Part shown: positions 11,046-21,090 of the stretch, in pieces | Position numbering within the stretch: the first letter of the stretch is position 1 | How the letters are laid out: the number at the start of each line of letters is the position of its first letter | Source: Cordylochernes scorpioides | Taxonomy: Eukaryota > Arthropoda > Arachnida > Pseudoscorpiones > Chernetidae | DNA: 64,000 bases | Assembly (NCBI GenBank): GCA_030710605.1 | Contig: CP092870.1 | Coordinates: 54,511,921 to 54,575,920 of the forward strand | Reading direction: 5' to 3' | Notes under the pieces: model-generated | Database searches by the model: none | The model's input: only the letters and a program-made list of their open reading frames with translations | Told to the model about the DNA's origin: nothing | Made by a program: the position numbers and the translations under genes

Positions 11046-11960
11046 TCAAAAATCTTTTGTTCCATTTAGGTATCTGAAATTCCTTTTATATACCTCTCCA
11101 GTGGATTTTCTTAGATCATTAGAGTATTGGGATAGATGGCTCAAAATAAAACTTATATCAGTTCTGGTTCCAGTTGATAAGTACATCAACGAACCTAGGG
11201 CTTCTTGATATTCTTTTTGGGATATAGTTTTCTCATTTTGATAATCATCAAAGTTTTCACTAAGGCTTCCTGGTGTTTTAACAGGTTTACTATCCAACAT
11301 GCTGAAGTTTCCTAAAATATTCTTCATATATTCCTTTTGAGATAACAAAATCCTATGGTCTTTCCTTGTTATCTTTATTCCAAGAAAATGGTCTTGAATT
11401 TTCAGTTCTTTAATGATAAAATGGTCTGATAACTTTTTAAATAATTCTTCAATCATATCATTTGAAATTCCTGCCACTGAAATGTCATCAACATAAACTC
11501 CTAAATATATGTAATGATTTTCATTTTTCCACATAAAAATGCATGGGTGTGTTTTTAATTGGTTGATGTTCAATGATTACAAAAATGTGCATAGCTCATT
11601 GTACCAGCATCTTCCAGATTGTGGAAGTCCATAAATGCTTTTATATATATAGTATACCTTGTGTGTGTGTTGTTCTTTTGGAATCCAGGTGGTGGTTCCA
11701 TATAAATAGGCTTATCCAAGTGTCCATTTAAATATGCTGATTTGACATCATACATTTTTATTTTTAGGTTAATCTTTCCAGCTATTGTTTGAAGTGTTCT
11801 TAAAGATGCGTGTCTCATAACAGGACTGAAGTTTTCTTCAAAGTCAATTCCTTGAGTTTGATTGTAGCCGTTTGCGACTAATCTTGCTTTAAAGGTTGGT
11901 TCAAGAATTTCCTCTTGGTGTTCGATGGTGAATACCCATTTGCTTTTTATTACTTTTTAG
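11046..11960 (-). pseudogene. Copia reverse transcriptase
   Basis: Two frames cover the domain. The upstream piece (11818-11570) has IKMYDVKSAYLNGHLDKPI with the first catalytic Asp and the Copia-typical YMEPPPGF. The downstream piece (11573-11046) has YLGVYVDDISVAG, the YVDD active site, then FLGIKI and the LMYLSTGTRTDISF stretch. A frame change near 11570 and further breaks up to 11960 make it inactive. The enzyme would copy element RNA into DNA in virus-like particles. Confidence 0.9.
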
Positions 11961-12192
11961 TCTTTAGGCCTATCAACAATATCACATCATGGATATTCAT
12001 GGAGTTGATTTCCTCAATCATGACTAGGTGCCATAGATTTTTGTTTTTTGAATTTATTGCTTCTTCATAGGTTTTAGGAGTTTCTTGAGTACTGTATGCA
12101 ATAAAGTCCTCATATCCTTTGGGCATTTTTGTCAGTCTTTGAGGTCTAATTATTGCATATGAAGTTGATGGTTCAATTTCTATTTCCCTATT

Positions 12193-12790
12193 TTAATTTT
12201 GCTTAAATTCAGTGTGCGACTCATCATCTGTATCACTTGAAACTGGAATTTCTTCATTTACATCTTGATTATTGTTTTCATAGTTTGATTCTTCATTTTG
12301 GTCAAAAGCAAAATATTGGATATTTTCATATTCTAAAGTATTTTGTTTTGATTCTGGAATACCTAATTTAGTTTCATCAATAATTTGATTAAGTTCCTCA
12401 TTACTTGAGAATTCAATGGTAAACAAGTCATTTGTGAAGTTACCGAAACAAATTAGTTTAGATTCTTTAGAGTAAATGAATGCTCCTTTATCATTAAAAG
12501 TAACTTCATTGCTATATTGGACAAATTTTGGTACTGAGAGTAAATTTGTTCTTAAATCAGGTACAAAGAGTACTTCTTCCAGTTTTATATTGTTTTTTTC
12601 TTCATTTTGAATCATGTGCTTCATTATAACAGTTCCTTTGGCTATTGATTTTATGCTTCTTCCATTTTCAGCTACATTGATGGTTCTTTTTTCAAAATTT
12701 CATTTTTTTTAAGTGTGATCTGTCATTAGTCATGTGTGAAGTACATGCAGAATCCAATTGCCAAATTAGAGTATTAGAAAATTTTTTGAT
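12193..12790 (-). pseudogene. Copia protease and pre-integrase remnant
   Basis: WQLDSACTSHMTND near 12770-12720 corresponds to the Copia aspartic protease, with Ala-Cys in place of the usual Gly-Ala after DS. LFVPDLRTNLLSVPKF (12570-12525) is the usual follow-on. Instead of an HHCC zinc motif and DDE integrase, the protein goes straight to an acidic Asn/Glu-rich stretch ending EFKQN at 12193, normally found after integrase. Hence an internal deletion. Confidence 0.75.
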
Positions 12791-13560
12791 TAGAAGATTG
12801 ACCTTGAATCTCTGATAAATTAGCTTCTTCTTTATTCTTTTGTGAAAATGGAATACCTTTTGATCTGTTGTTTGTATATCTATTTTAAGTCTTCTTGTTT
12901 TTTGGATTGTGCCAACATTGGTTTTGTAGATGACCAGATTTATGGCATATATGACATGTTTTAAATGTTTTCTTCTCTTGTGCTTTGAAGGCATTGTTTC
13001 ATTTATGGTCACGTTTCTTTTCAAAGTCAAGAAGGGTTTGTCTTAAATTTCCTATAGAAATATTTCTATTCATAATTAGTGCTGTAGAAATACTTTTGTA
13101 GTTATCTGGGAGACCTTCAATTATGTATCTGACTAATTCTCTTTCAGATATTAATTTCCCTAGCCGAGATATTTGACTACTTAATCCTTGAGCTCTTGTT
13201 ATATAATTTTCAATATTTTCATTGTGCTGTTTCTTCAATTTTGTTATAGGTTTAAAAATAAATTCATTTCCTTGTCTTCTGTTTAACCTTCAAATCTTTC
13301 TTTTAATGATTTCCAAATTTGTCTGGCATTCTTTATTCCTTTGTAGATAATTGCAATCTCAGGAGACATATGTAAGATCATATATCCAAGGGCTTCCTTG
13401 TTTTTCCTGCTCCAATCTTTATACATTTTAATAAATGATGGATCATTTTCATTTTTAGTTGGCATTTGATTTTCAATCACTTCAAAAGGTTGCTTGGCTT
13501 CAAGTAGCGTTTCAAGCCTTATACTCCAAATAGCATAATTTCTATCATTTAAGGTCAATT
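12791..13560 (-). pseudogene. Copia gag with zinc knuckle
   Basis: The coding starts at MTLNDRNYAIWSIRLETLL (13558), the typical Copia gag N-terminus with the W in NYAIW, and continues through WKSLKERFEG, then in a second frame MKKQHNENIENYITRAQGLS and LVRYIIEGLPDNYKSI (13238-13100). A third frame near 12965-12905 holds CHICHKSGHLQNQC, a CCHC nucleocapsid knuckle for RNA binding. Two frameshifts break it. Confidence 0.8.
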
Positions 13561-13672
13561 TTCGTGTTGTTAAATACGTCCATATCGAAGCTTTAATTTA
13601 TTTATTTTCAACTTTCTAAAAATATATTCAAATATCATGAAGTTAAGCCTGTTAGAACTCACTTATTTTTAA

Positions 13673-13691
13673 CCACGTTCTGCTACCAATT
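13673..13691 (-). other. Copia primer-binding site
   Basis: On the minus strand TTGGTAGCAGAACG lies two bases after the 5' LTR. It resembles the initiator-Met-type primer sites common in Copia elements. Confidence 0.6.
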
Positions 13692-13924
13692 TGTTGTTAA
13701 TTTTCGATTGTAGAGTTGGAGCATTTCGATATAAAATATATTTATTGGCTTATTAGCACAACATTATAAAAGTAGGAAATGATTAAATGTAAAAGATTAT
13801 ATATCTAAATACAAAAGGTTATTTAAAAATTAAAGACCATCCTTTGTTCTTCATGTCAAAACATTCTTCTTTGTTATTCATAATTTTTATTGATGTTCCT
13901 TTTTTCACAGACATTATACCTTCA
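13692..13924 (-). repeat. Copia 5' LTR
   Basis: Second LTR copy, lacking the TATAC insertion present near 10352 in the other copy and carrying an extra GTAAAA near 13790. Confidence 0.85.
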
Positions 13925-14461
13925 GTAATAAGGTAGTTATTTTGTTGAAAACCTTAAAAATGCAATATTTTGGTACAAGAGGTACTTATAATAAAATAGC
14001 CACAGAATAAATTTTTTGAATACTCTATTGTTTATCATCATAAATATATGCATAGTCATCACCCCTTACCATGCTTGTATATTATCACTTCTAAAATAAA
14101 TTTTAAAATCGTTTGCATTTTAATCAATGAATTATTTTCAATTAAACTTTTATAAAACTCGTTATCACTACCATGACAATATATTTATCTAAAAGGTTTT
14201 TTAAATGAATTTTTATGTATCAAAATTGACACCTCTCCTTACAAAAATGCATCGAAAAAATTCATTAGCTTTATCACTCCAATACGAAATGTGAAAAGTT
14301 GTGATAAAGAATGTAACATAACACCTATTTTGTCGAATTCAGAAAAAATTCAAATTTTAAAATGTTTATACTTAGATGATACGCCTATAGAAGATTTTTA
14401 CAACTTAAAAGTTGTAGAAATTATTAAAGTTGTGAAGATATCTTTGCGTAGTACTTGATCA
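13925..14461. other. No feature identified
   Basis: AT-rich. It may belong to the element whose coding-like end is at 14462-14601, but I cannot show it. Confidence 0.4.
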
Positions 14462-14601
14462 AGTATTTTAAAAAGCCAAATGTATTTAACAGTTCTGAGT
14501 TTTGGCCTTTATCAGTACAAGATGACTTAGATTTCATAGCATTCAACGAGAGCAGTGATATTGCTCATTTTTTATCAACAACTTCATTTTATGTAAAATG
14601 A
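14462..14601 (+). pseudogene. Unidentified coding-like fragment
   Basis: An open stretch of about 45 residues with balanced composition: it contains NVFNSSEFWPLSVQDDLDF and ends HFLSTTSFYVK before a stop at 14599-14601. The family is not recognised. It is cut off on the right by the tRNA-like repeat unit. The low-complexity bias of neighbouring AT-rich frames is absent, which is the only reason to list it. Confidence 0.3.
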
Positions 14602-14890
14602 CATTTGAAAATTATTCCGCATGTGTTTCTTTTTGACGAAATATCGAAATTTATTTTAAGGAGAAATAACGATCATTTCGATCCTTAGGGATGAGGTATG
14701 AAAGAATGAATTGTGAAGAGTAATGATGAACGGAAAAATAAAGTGTCCAGGGATGGGAATCGAACCCACAGTGTTCCGTTTACCTGGCAGATGCCATGTC
14801 CACTAGGTTACCGTGGGCATATTTTTCCGTTCGTAAATAATATATAAAGTAATATAGCAATAAGCCGCATTATATTGTATCATAAATAAC
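14590..14890 (-). repeat. Single diverged unit of the tRNA cassette family
   Basis: It has the block order of the array unit: TGTAAAATGACATTTGAAAAT, the RGAAATAAC block, GATGAGGTATG, GAACGGAAAAATA, tRNA-like core, TATTTTTCCGTTC, then AAGCCGCATTATATTGTAT. Divergence from the array units is high, so this looks like an older, unamplified member. Confidence 0.75.
14746..14817 (-). tRNA. Diverged tRNA-Thr-like pseudogene
   Basis: The minus strand retains TGTGGGTTCGATTCCC (B box) and CTAGTGGACATGGC (A box region). The acceptor stem no longer pairs: the 5' strand reads CCCACGG against CCCTGGA. An anticodon loop CAGGTAA gives GGT by position. Not expected to be functional. Confidence 0.6.
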
Positions 14891-15222
14891 TTTATTTTAT
14901 ATTGATAAAATAAACCAAATATTTTGCTTCAGTTCGTTTTAAAAAGGAGATATGCAACTTTTAGTATATGAAATATCAACCTACCGCAAATTCAAGTTGC
15001 ATAGATTTTTATTTGAAAGTAATCACATCTGTCAGGCCGTTTCCTTACTCTTAGGCAATAGCAATTGAAAATTGGGTCATCTGTAGTCATTATAGCACAT
15101 ATATATCGTGGATATTTTTGCCAATTTTGATGGCAAAATATTTTTTAGATTTTATTTTTTTATTGATATATTAGGTGATTTTCTCCCTTCTAGAAATCTA
15201 TATATGGCGTAGATATCTATAT

Positions 15223-15425
15223 TGCCACGTGGGAAATTAGGAAAGACAAACTTCAGAATGGGACAGAAATTTATGTAAGGCAAGAACAAACTATGAAGGA
15301 TAAAACAAAAGATAAGGAATGAGGGAATTTTACAGAGTACTAAAATATAAACTTAAAAATGATACTCTGTGTTAATACTAGTGTAAAATAATAAATGCTT
15401 TTAAAATAATAAATACTTCGCTACA
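15223..15425 (-). repeat. TRIM 3' LTR
   Basis: 203 bp, aligning with the right LTR apart from small indels and the 117 bp insertion in the latter. Confidence 0.75.
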
Positions 15426-15756
15426 TAGCTCCTCCCTATGAAAACTAAACCACAGCTAGAAATTATTATAGATACTGACATGGATCTGACGTGCTTCTGC
15501 CAAGAATTCCATCGAAGTCTTGTACTTTTTTTTCTAGTACCTTTGCTTCCATTTTCTTGCGGCATGAAGAGCGGAATTGTCATCGTATTGTCGTCTATAG
15601 GGACATCGTCATCTCGGAAGTAAGTCCTGGCTTTGACACGGCGGTGGAATCCTGGTGTCAGTCTCCGAAAGTGTAAATCACAGCACCCATGGCCTCTATG
15701 TCTTTTCGGCGATCTTCAGTTTGTCTTCCCTAATCTACCCAGCATCCCTACCAAAA

Positions 15757-16088
15757 TGCCACGTGGAAAATTACGAAAGACAAACATCAGGATGGGACAG
15801 CAATTTATATAGGGCAAGAACAAACTATGAAGGATGAACAAAAGATAAGCAATGAGGGAAGTTTACGGAGTAGTAAAATATAAACATAAAAAATGATACT
15901 CTGTTAATACTAGTGTAAAATAATAAATACTTGTGTAAAATAATAAATACTTTTTCAAATAAAAGACACCTCAGCCAGTAAATATTTCTATTGTCTGGCT
16001 AATATCTGGCTTAAATATCTTTTATTTGAAGAACTATGAATGCCGGCTAGGCAGCTTCTATCTTTACGATAATAAATACTTCGCTACA
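15757..16088 (-). repeat. TRIM 5' LTR with nested insertion
   Basis: It matches 15223-15425 once the insertion at 15952-16068 is removed. Confidence 0.7.
15952..16068. mobile_element. Small insertion with 12 bp target duplication
   Basis: ATAATAAATACT occurs at 15940-15951 and 16069-16080. The insert carries GACACCTCAGCCAGTAAAT and ATGAATGCCGGCTAGGCA, the two end blocks of the class 2 hammerhead repeats at 39480 and 36370, but it lacks the ribozyme core. Confidence 0.7.
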
Positions 16089-16198
16089 ATATTCTCAAAA
16101 TTATTGCAAAAGCACAAACACATTACATTAACCAATATCGATTATAATAAAAGAAAATAAGACCTAATCCAAATAATTTATTAGAGTGTGAACGTTTC

Positions 16199-16344
16199 AG
16201 TGGTGAATTCTCCCAGCGGTTTCATCAATTTAATCCATCAGACAGCTTCTTAGAGCTCTAATACTGTATTGGAGGATTATACTTCTTATATACGCAGCGG
16301 TCTGGTAGATTAAATTGGCGAAACCGTTGGGAGGGTTCACCACT
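16199..16344. mobile_element. MITE-like element with 40 bp inverted ends
   Basis: The left end AGTGGTGAATTCTCCCAGCG pairs with the right end, which inverts to AGTGGTGAACCCTCCCAACG. The pairing continues through the TTTAATC block. A diverged copy of one end lies at 39695-39745. No coding capacity. Confidence 0.7.
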
Positions 16345-16608
16345 GATTAATCAAGCCCTCCCAATATATATTTTTTCATCTCAGTAAGGACAGAAAAGAT
16401 TGCATTGTGTATAAAAAAAATTTATGCGCAAATCTTTTCATTTTATATACATAGATCATATAAAACGAAAATTAAAATTATACCGCGAATGTTTCTTTTA
16501 AAAATAGAAATTTATTTTCAAAGAGAAATAGCGACATTTCTAACTTTGAGGATGAGGTATGGAAAGGTGATAAATGAAGAGTAATGGAGAACGGAAAAAT
16601 AAAAAGTG

Positions 16609-16680
16609 TCCAGGGGCGGGAATCGAACCCACACCCTTCTGCTTACCGGGCAGGTGCCTTGTCCACTCGGCTACCCTGGA
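16609..16680 (-). tRNA. tRNA-Thr-like, array copy 1
   Basis: Reference description for all copies, read on its own strand: acceptor TCCAGGG with CCCTGGA; T8, A9; D stem GCC/GGC; A box TAGCCGAGTGG; anticodon stem CTGC/GCAG with loop CCGGTAA, giving anticodon GGT; variable AGGGT; T stem GTGGG/CCCGC; B box GGTTCGATTCC. Position 33 is C, not the near-universal U, and eukaryotes normally use AGT for this box, so it may be a tRNA-derived repeat rather than a working tRNA. Similarity to eukaryotic tRNA-Thr in the anticodon and T arms supports the origin. Confidence 0.7.
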
Positions 16681-16897
16681 CGTATTTTTCCGTTCATAAC
16701 TTATATTTAAAGTAACATTTAAAATACAATATAACGCGGCTGATGATTGTAAAACGAAAATTAAAATTATACCGCGAATGTTTCTTTTAAAAATAGAAAT
16801 TTATTTTCAAAGAGAAATAGCGACATTTCTAACTTTGAGGATGAGGTATGGAAAGGTGATAAATGAAGAGTGATGGAGAACGGAAAAATAAAAAGTG

Positions 16898-16969
16898 TCC
16901 AGGGGCGGGAATCGAACCCACACCCTTCTGCTTACCGGGCAGGTGCCTTGTCCACTCGGCTACCCTGGA
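16898..16969 (-). tRNA. tRNA-Thr-like, array copy 2
   Basis: Core identical to copy 1. Its unit has GAGTGATGG instead of GAGTAATGG next to the inverted repeat. Confidence 0.7.
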
Positions 16970-17186
16970 CGTATTTTTCCGTTCATAACTTATATTTAAA
17001 GTAACATTTAAAATACAATATAACGCGGCTGATGATTGTAAAACGAAAATTAAAATTATACCGCGAATGTTTCTTTTAAAAATAGAAATTTATTTTCAAA
17101 GAGAAATAGCGACATTTCTAACTTTGAGGATGAGGTATGGAAAGGTGATAAATGAAGAGTAATGGAGAACGGAAAAATAAAAAGTG

Positions 17187-17258
17187 TCCAGGGGCGGGAA
17201 TCGAACCCACACCCTTCTGCTTACCGGGCAGGTGCCTTGTCCACTCGGCTACCCTGGA
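17187..17258 (-). tRNA. tRNA-Thr-like, array copy 3
   Basis: Core and unit as copy 1. Confidence 0.7.
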
Positions 17259-17475
17259 CGTATTTTTCCGTTCATAACTTATATTTAAAGTAACATTTAA
17301 AATACAATATAACGCGGCTGATGATTGTAAAACGAAAATTAAAATTATACCGCGAATGTTTCTTTTAAAAATAGAAATTTATTTTCAAAGAGAAATAGCG
17401 ACATTTCTAACTTTGAGGATGAGGTATGGAAAGGTGATAAATGAAGAGTGATGGAGAACGGAAAAATAAAAAGTG

Positions 17476-17547
17476 TCCAGGGGCGGGAATCGAACCCACA
17501 CCCTTCTGCTTACCGGGCAGGTGCCTTGTCCACTCGGCTACCCTGGA
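17476..17547 (-). tRNA. tRNA-Thr-like, array copy 4
   Basis: Shares the GAGTGATGG variant with copy 2, two units away. Confidence 0.7.
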
Positions 17548-17764
17548 CGTATTTTTCCGTTCATAACTTATATTTAAAGTAACATTTAAAATACAATATA
17601 ACGCGGCTGATGATTGTAAAACGAAAATTAAAATTATACCGCGAATGTTTCTTTTAAAAATAGAAATTTATTTTCAAAGAGAAATAGCGACATTTCTAAC
17701 TTTGAGGATGAGGTATGGAAAGGTGATAAATGAAGAGTAATGGAGAACGGAAAAATAAAAAGTG

Positions 17765-17836
17765 TCCAGGGGCGGGAATCGAACCCACACCCTTCTGCTT
17801 ACCGGGCAGGTGCCTTGTCCACTCGGCTACCCTGGA
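17765..17836 (-). tRNA. tRNA-Thr-like, array copy 5
   Basis: Core and unit as copy 1. Confidence 0.7.
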
Positions 17837-18053
17837 CGTATTTTTCCGTTCATAACTTATATTTAAAGTAACATTTAAAATACAATATAACGCGGCTGAT
17901 GATTGTAAAACGAAAATTAAAATTATACCGCGAATGTTTCTTTTAAAAATAGAAATTTATTTTCAAAGAGAAATAGCGACATTTCTAACTTTGAGGATGA
18001 GGTATGGAAAGGTGATAAATGAAGAGTAATGGAGAACGGAAAAATAAAAAGTG

Positions 18054-18125
18054 TCCAGGGGCGGGAATCGAACCCACACCCTTCTGCTTACCGGGCAGGT
18101 GCCTTGTCCACTCGGCTACCCTGGA
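18054..18125 (-). tRNA. tRNA-Thr-like, array copy 6
   Basis: Core and unit as copy 1. Confidence 0.7.
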
Positions 18126-18343
18126 CGTATTTTTCCGTTCATAACTTATATTTAAAGTAACATTTAAAATACAATATAACGCGGCTGATGATTGTAAAAC
18201 GAAAATTAAAATTATACCGCGAATGTTTCTTTTAAAAATAGAAATTTATTTTCAAAGAGAAATAGCGACATTTCTAACTTTGAGGATGAGGTATGGAAAG
18301 GTGATAAATGAAGAGTAATGGAGAACGGAAAAAATAAAAAGTG

Positions 18344-18415
18344 TCCAGGGGCGGGAATCGAACCCACACCCTTCTGCTTACCGGGCAGGTGCCTTGTCCA
18401 CTCGGCTACCCTGGA
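18344..18415 (-). tRNA. tRNA-Thr-like, array copy 7
   Basis: One additional A in the A-run beside the inverted repeat makes the spacing from copy 6 290 bp. Confidence 0.7.
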
Positions 18416-18632
18416 CGTATTTTTCCGTTCATAACTTATATTTAAAGTAACATTTAAAATACAATATAACGCGGCTGATGATTGTAAAACGAAAATTAAA
18501 ATTATACCGCGAATGTTTCTTTTAAAAATAGAAATTTATTTTCAAAGAGAAATAGCGACATTTCTAACTTTGAGGATGAGGTATGGAAAGGTGATAAATG
18601 AAGAGTAATGGAGAACGGAAAAATAAAAAGTG

Positions 18633-18704
18633 TCCAGGGGCGGGAATCGAACCCACACCCTTCTGCTTACCGGGCAGGTGCCTTGTCCACTCGGCTACCC
18701 TGGA
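18633..18704 (-). tRNA. tRNA-Thr-like, array copy 8
   Basis: Core and unit as copy 1. Confidence 0.7.
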
Positions 18705-18921
18705 CGTATTTTTCCGTTCATAACTTATATTTAAAGTAACATTTAAAATACAATATAACGCGGCTGATGATTGTAAAACGAAAATTAAAATTATACCGCG
18801 AATGTTTCTTTTAAAAATAGAAATTTATTTTCAAAGAGAAATAGCGACATTTCTAACTTTGAGGATGAGGTATGGAAAGGTGATAAATGAAGAGTAATGG
18901 AGAACGGAAAAATAAAAAGTG

Positions 18922-18993
18922 TCCAGGGGCGGGAATCGAACCCACACCCTTCTGCTTACCGGGCAGGTGCCTTGTCCACTCGGCTACCCTGGA
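18922..18993 (-). tRNA. tRNA-Thr-like, array copy 9, innermost minus copy
   Basis: Last copy before the turn; 291 bp separate it from the first plus copy. Confidence 0.7.
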
Positions 18994-19284
18994 CGTATTT
19001 TTCCGTTCATAACTTATATTTAAAGTAACATTTAAAATACAATATAACGCGGCTGATGATTGTAAAACGAAAATTATATTTCCATTCTCCATTACTCTTC
19101 ATTTATCACCTTTCCATACCTCATCCTCAAAGTTAGAAATGTCGCTATTTCTCTTTGAAAATAAATTTCTATTTTTAAAAGAAACATTCGCGTTATAATT
19201 TTAATTTTCGTTTTACAATCATCAGCCGCGTTATATTGTATTTTAAATGTTACTTTAAATATAAGTTATGAACGGAAAAATACG

Positions 19285-19356
19285 TCCAGGGTAGCCGAGT
19301 GGACAAGGCACCTGCCCGGTAAGCAGAAGGGTGTGGGTTCGATTCCCGCCCCTGGA
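19285..19356 (+). tRNA. tRNA-Thr-like, array copy 10, first plus copy
   Basis: The body before it reads CATTCGCGTTATAATT where other plus units have CGCGGTATAATT. Confidence 0.7.
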
Positions 19357-19573
19357 CACTTTTTATTTTTCCGTTCTCCATTACTCTTCATTTATCACCT
19401 TTCCATACCTCATCCTCAAAGTTAGAAATGTCGCTATTTCTCTTTGAAAATAAATTTCTATTTTTAAAAGAAACATTCGCGGTATAATTTTAATTTTCGT
19501 TTTACAATCATCAGCCGCGTTATATTGTATTTTAAATGTTACTTTATATATAAGTTATGAACGGAAAAATACG

Positions 19574-19645
19574 TCCAGGGTAGCCGAGTGGACAAGGCAC
19601 CTGCCCGGTAAGCAGAAGGGTGTGGGTTCGATTCCCGCCCCTGGA
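19574..19645 (+). tRNA. tRNA-Thr-like, array copy 11
   Basis: Preceded by TTTATATATAAG and followed by TTATCGCC, two variants it shares with copy 14. Confidence 0.7.
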
Positions 19646-19862
19646 CACTTTTTATTTTTCCGTTCTCCATTACTCTTCATTTATCGCCTTTCCATACCTC
19701 ATCCTCAAAGTTAGAAATGTCGCTATTTCTCTTTGAAAATAAATTTCTATTTTTAAAAGAAACATTCGCGGTATAATTTTAATTTTCGTTTTACAATCAT
19801 CAGCCGCGTTATATTGTATTTTAGATGTTACTTTAAATATAAGTTATGAGCGGAAAAATACG

Positions 19863-19934
19863 TCCAGGGTAGCCGAGTGGACAAGGCACCTGCCCGGTAA
19901 GCAGAAGGGTGTGGGTTCGATTCCCGCCCCTGGA
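19863..19934 (+). tRNA. tRNA-Thr-like, array copy 12
   Basis: The upstream inverted repeat is altered to GAGCGGAAAAATA, and the body has TTTTAGATGTT. Both changes are unique to this unit. Confidence 0.7.
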
Positions 19935-20151
19935 CACTTTTTATTTTTCCGTTCTCCATTACTCTTCATTTATCACCTTTCCATACCTCATCCTCAAAGT
20001 TAGAAATGTCGCTATTTCTCTTTGAAAATAAATTTCTATTTTTAAAAGAAACATTCGCGGTATAATTTTAATTTTCGTTTTACAATCATCAGCCGCGTTA
20101 TATTGTAATTTAAATGTTACTTTAAATATAAGTTATGAACGGAAAAATACG

Positions 20152-20223
20152 TCCAGGGTAGCCGAGTGGACAAGGCACCTGCCCGGTAAGCAGAAGGGTG
20201 TGGGTTCGATTCCCGCCCCTGGA
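20152..20223 (+). tRNA. tRNA-Thr-like, array copy 13
   Basis: Unit has ATTGTAATTTAAATG instead of ATTGTATTTTAAATG. Confidence 0.7.
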
Positions 20224-20440
20224 CACTTTTTATTTTTCCGTTCTCCATTACTCTTCATTTATCACCTTTCCATACCTCATCCTCAAAGTTAGAAATGTCG
20301 CTATTTCTCTTTGAAAATAAATTTCTATTTTTAAAAGAAACATTCGCGGTATAATTTTAATTTTCGTTTTACAATCATCAGCCGCGTTATATTGTATTTT
20401 AAATGTTACTTTATATATAAGTTATGAACGGAAAAATACG

Positions 20441-20512
20441 TCCAGGGTAGCCGAGTGGACAAGGCACCTGCCCGGTAAGCAGAAGGGTGTGGGTTCGATT
20501 CCCGCCCCTGGA
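20441..20512 (+). tRNA. tRNA-Thr-like, array copy 14
   Basis: Carries the same pair of flanking variants as copy 11, exactly three units (867 bp) away. Confidence 0.7.
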
Positions 20513-20729
20513 CACTTTTTATTTTTCCGTTCTCCATTACTCTTCATTTATCGCCTTTCCATACCTCATCCTCAAAGTTAGAAATGTCGCTATTTCTCTT
20601 TGAAAATAAATTTCTATTTTTAAAAGAAACATTCGCGGTATAATTTTAATTTTCGTTTTACAATCATCAGCCGCGTTATATTGTATTTTAAATGTTACTT
20701 TAAATATAAGTTATGAACGGAAAAATACG

Positions 20730-20801
20730 TCCAGGGTAGCAGAGTGGACAAGGCACCTGCCCGGTAAGCAGAAGGGTGTGGGTTCGATTCCCGCCCCTGG
20801 A
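20730..20801 (+). tRNA. tRNA-Thr-like, array copy 15
   Basis: The only core with a base change: D stem GCCG is GCAG, which weakens the D stem but leaves the A box consensus intact. Confidence 0.65.
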
Positions 20802-21018
20802 CACTTTTTATTTTTCCGTTCTCCATTACTCTTCATTTATCACCTTTCCATACCTCATCCTCAAAGTTAGAAATGTCGCTATTTCTCTTTGAAAATAAAT
20901 TTCTATTTTTAAAAGAAACATTCGCGGTATAATTTTAATTTTCGTTTTACAATCATCAGCCGCGTTATATTGTATTTTAAATGTTACTTTAAATATAAGT
21001 TATGAACGGAAAAATACG

Positions 21019-21090
21019 TCCAGGGTAGCCGAGTGGACAAGGCACCTGCCCGGTAAGCAGAAGGGTGTGGGTTCGATTCCCGCCCCTGGA
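21019..21090 (+). tRNA. tRNA-Thr-like, array copy 16
   Basis: Last copy. The body after it ends at 21269 and is followed by the right 13 bp direct repeat. Confidence 0.7.

Larger units (their letters stand above)
10290..13924 (-). mobile_element. Copia-type LTR retrotransposon, internally deleted
   Basis: The element runs from 13924 to 10290 on the minus strand with 233 bp LTRs. Order: 5' LTR, primer-binding site, gag with a zinc knuckle, protease, a gap where integrase should be, reverse transcriptase, RNase H, polypurine tract, 3' LTR. The protease-before-integrase-before-RT order and the motifs identify Ty1/copia. Flanks GGAAT (10285-10289) and GTAAT (13925-13929) may be a decayed 5 bp target duplication. 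At 3.6 kb it is about 1.5 kb short of usual Copia size, owing to loss of integrase. Confidence 0.9.
15223..16088 (-). mobile_element. TRIM-like short LTR retrotransposon
   Basis: Two direct repeats (15223-15425 and 15757-16088) bound a 331 bp interior without gag or pol. On the minus strand the LTRs begin TGTAGCGAAG and end CCACGTGGCA. A purine tract AGGGAGGAGCTA precedes the 3' LTR, and TTTTGGTAGGGATGC after the 5' LTR resembles a primer-binding site. ATAT flanks both edges. The set fits a terminal-repeat retrotransposon in miniature, moved by another element's proteins. Confidence 0.75.

Noticed and set aside
18853..19092. A minus-strand open frame covering a tRNA-like core
   Set aside because: It exists only because the 289 bp unit happens to be open there. 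The tRNA-like cloverleaf and pol III boxes are the better explanation.
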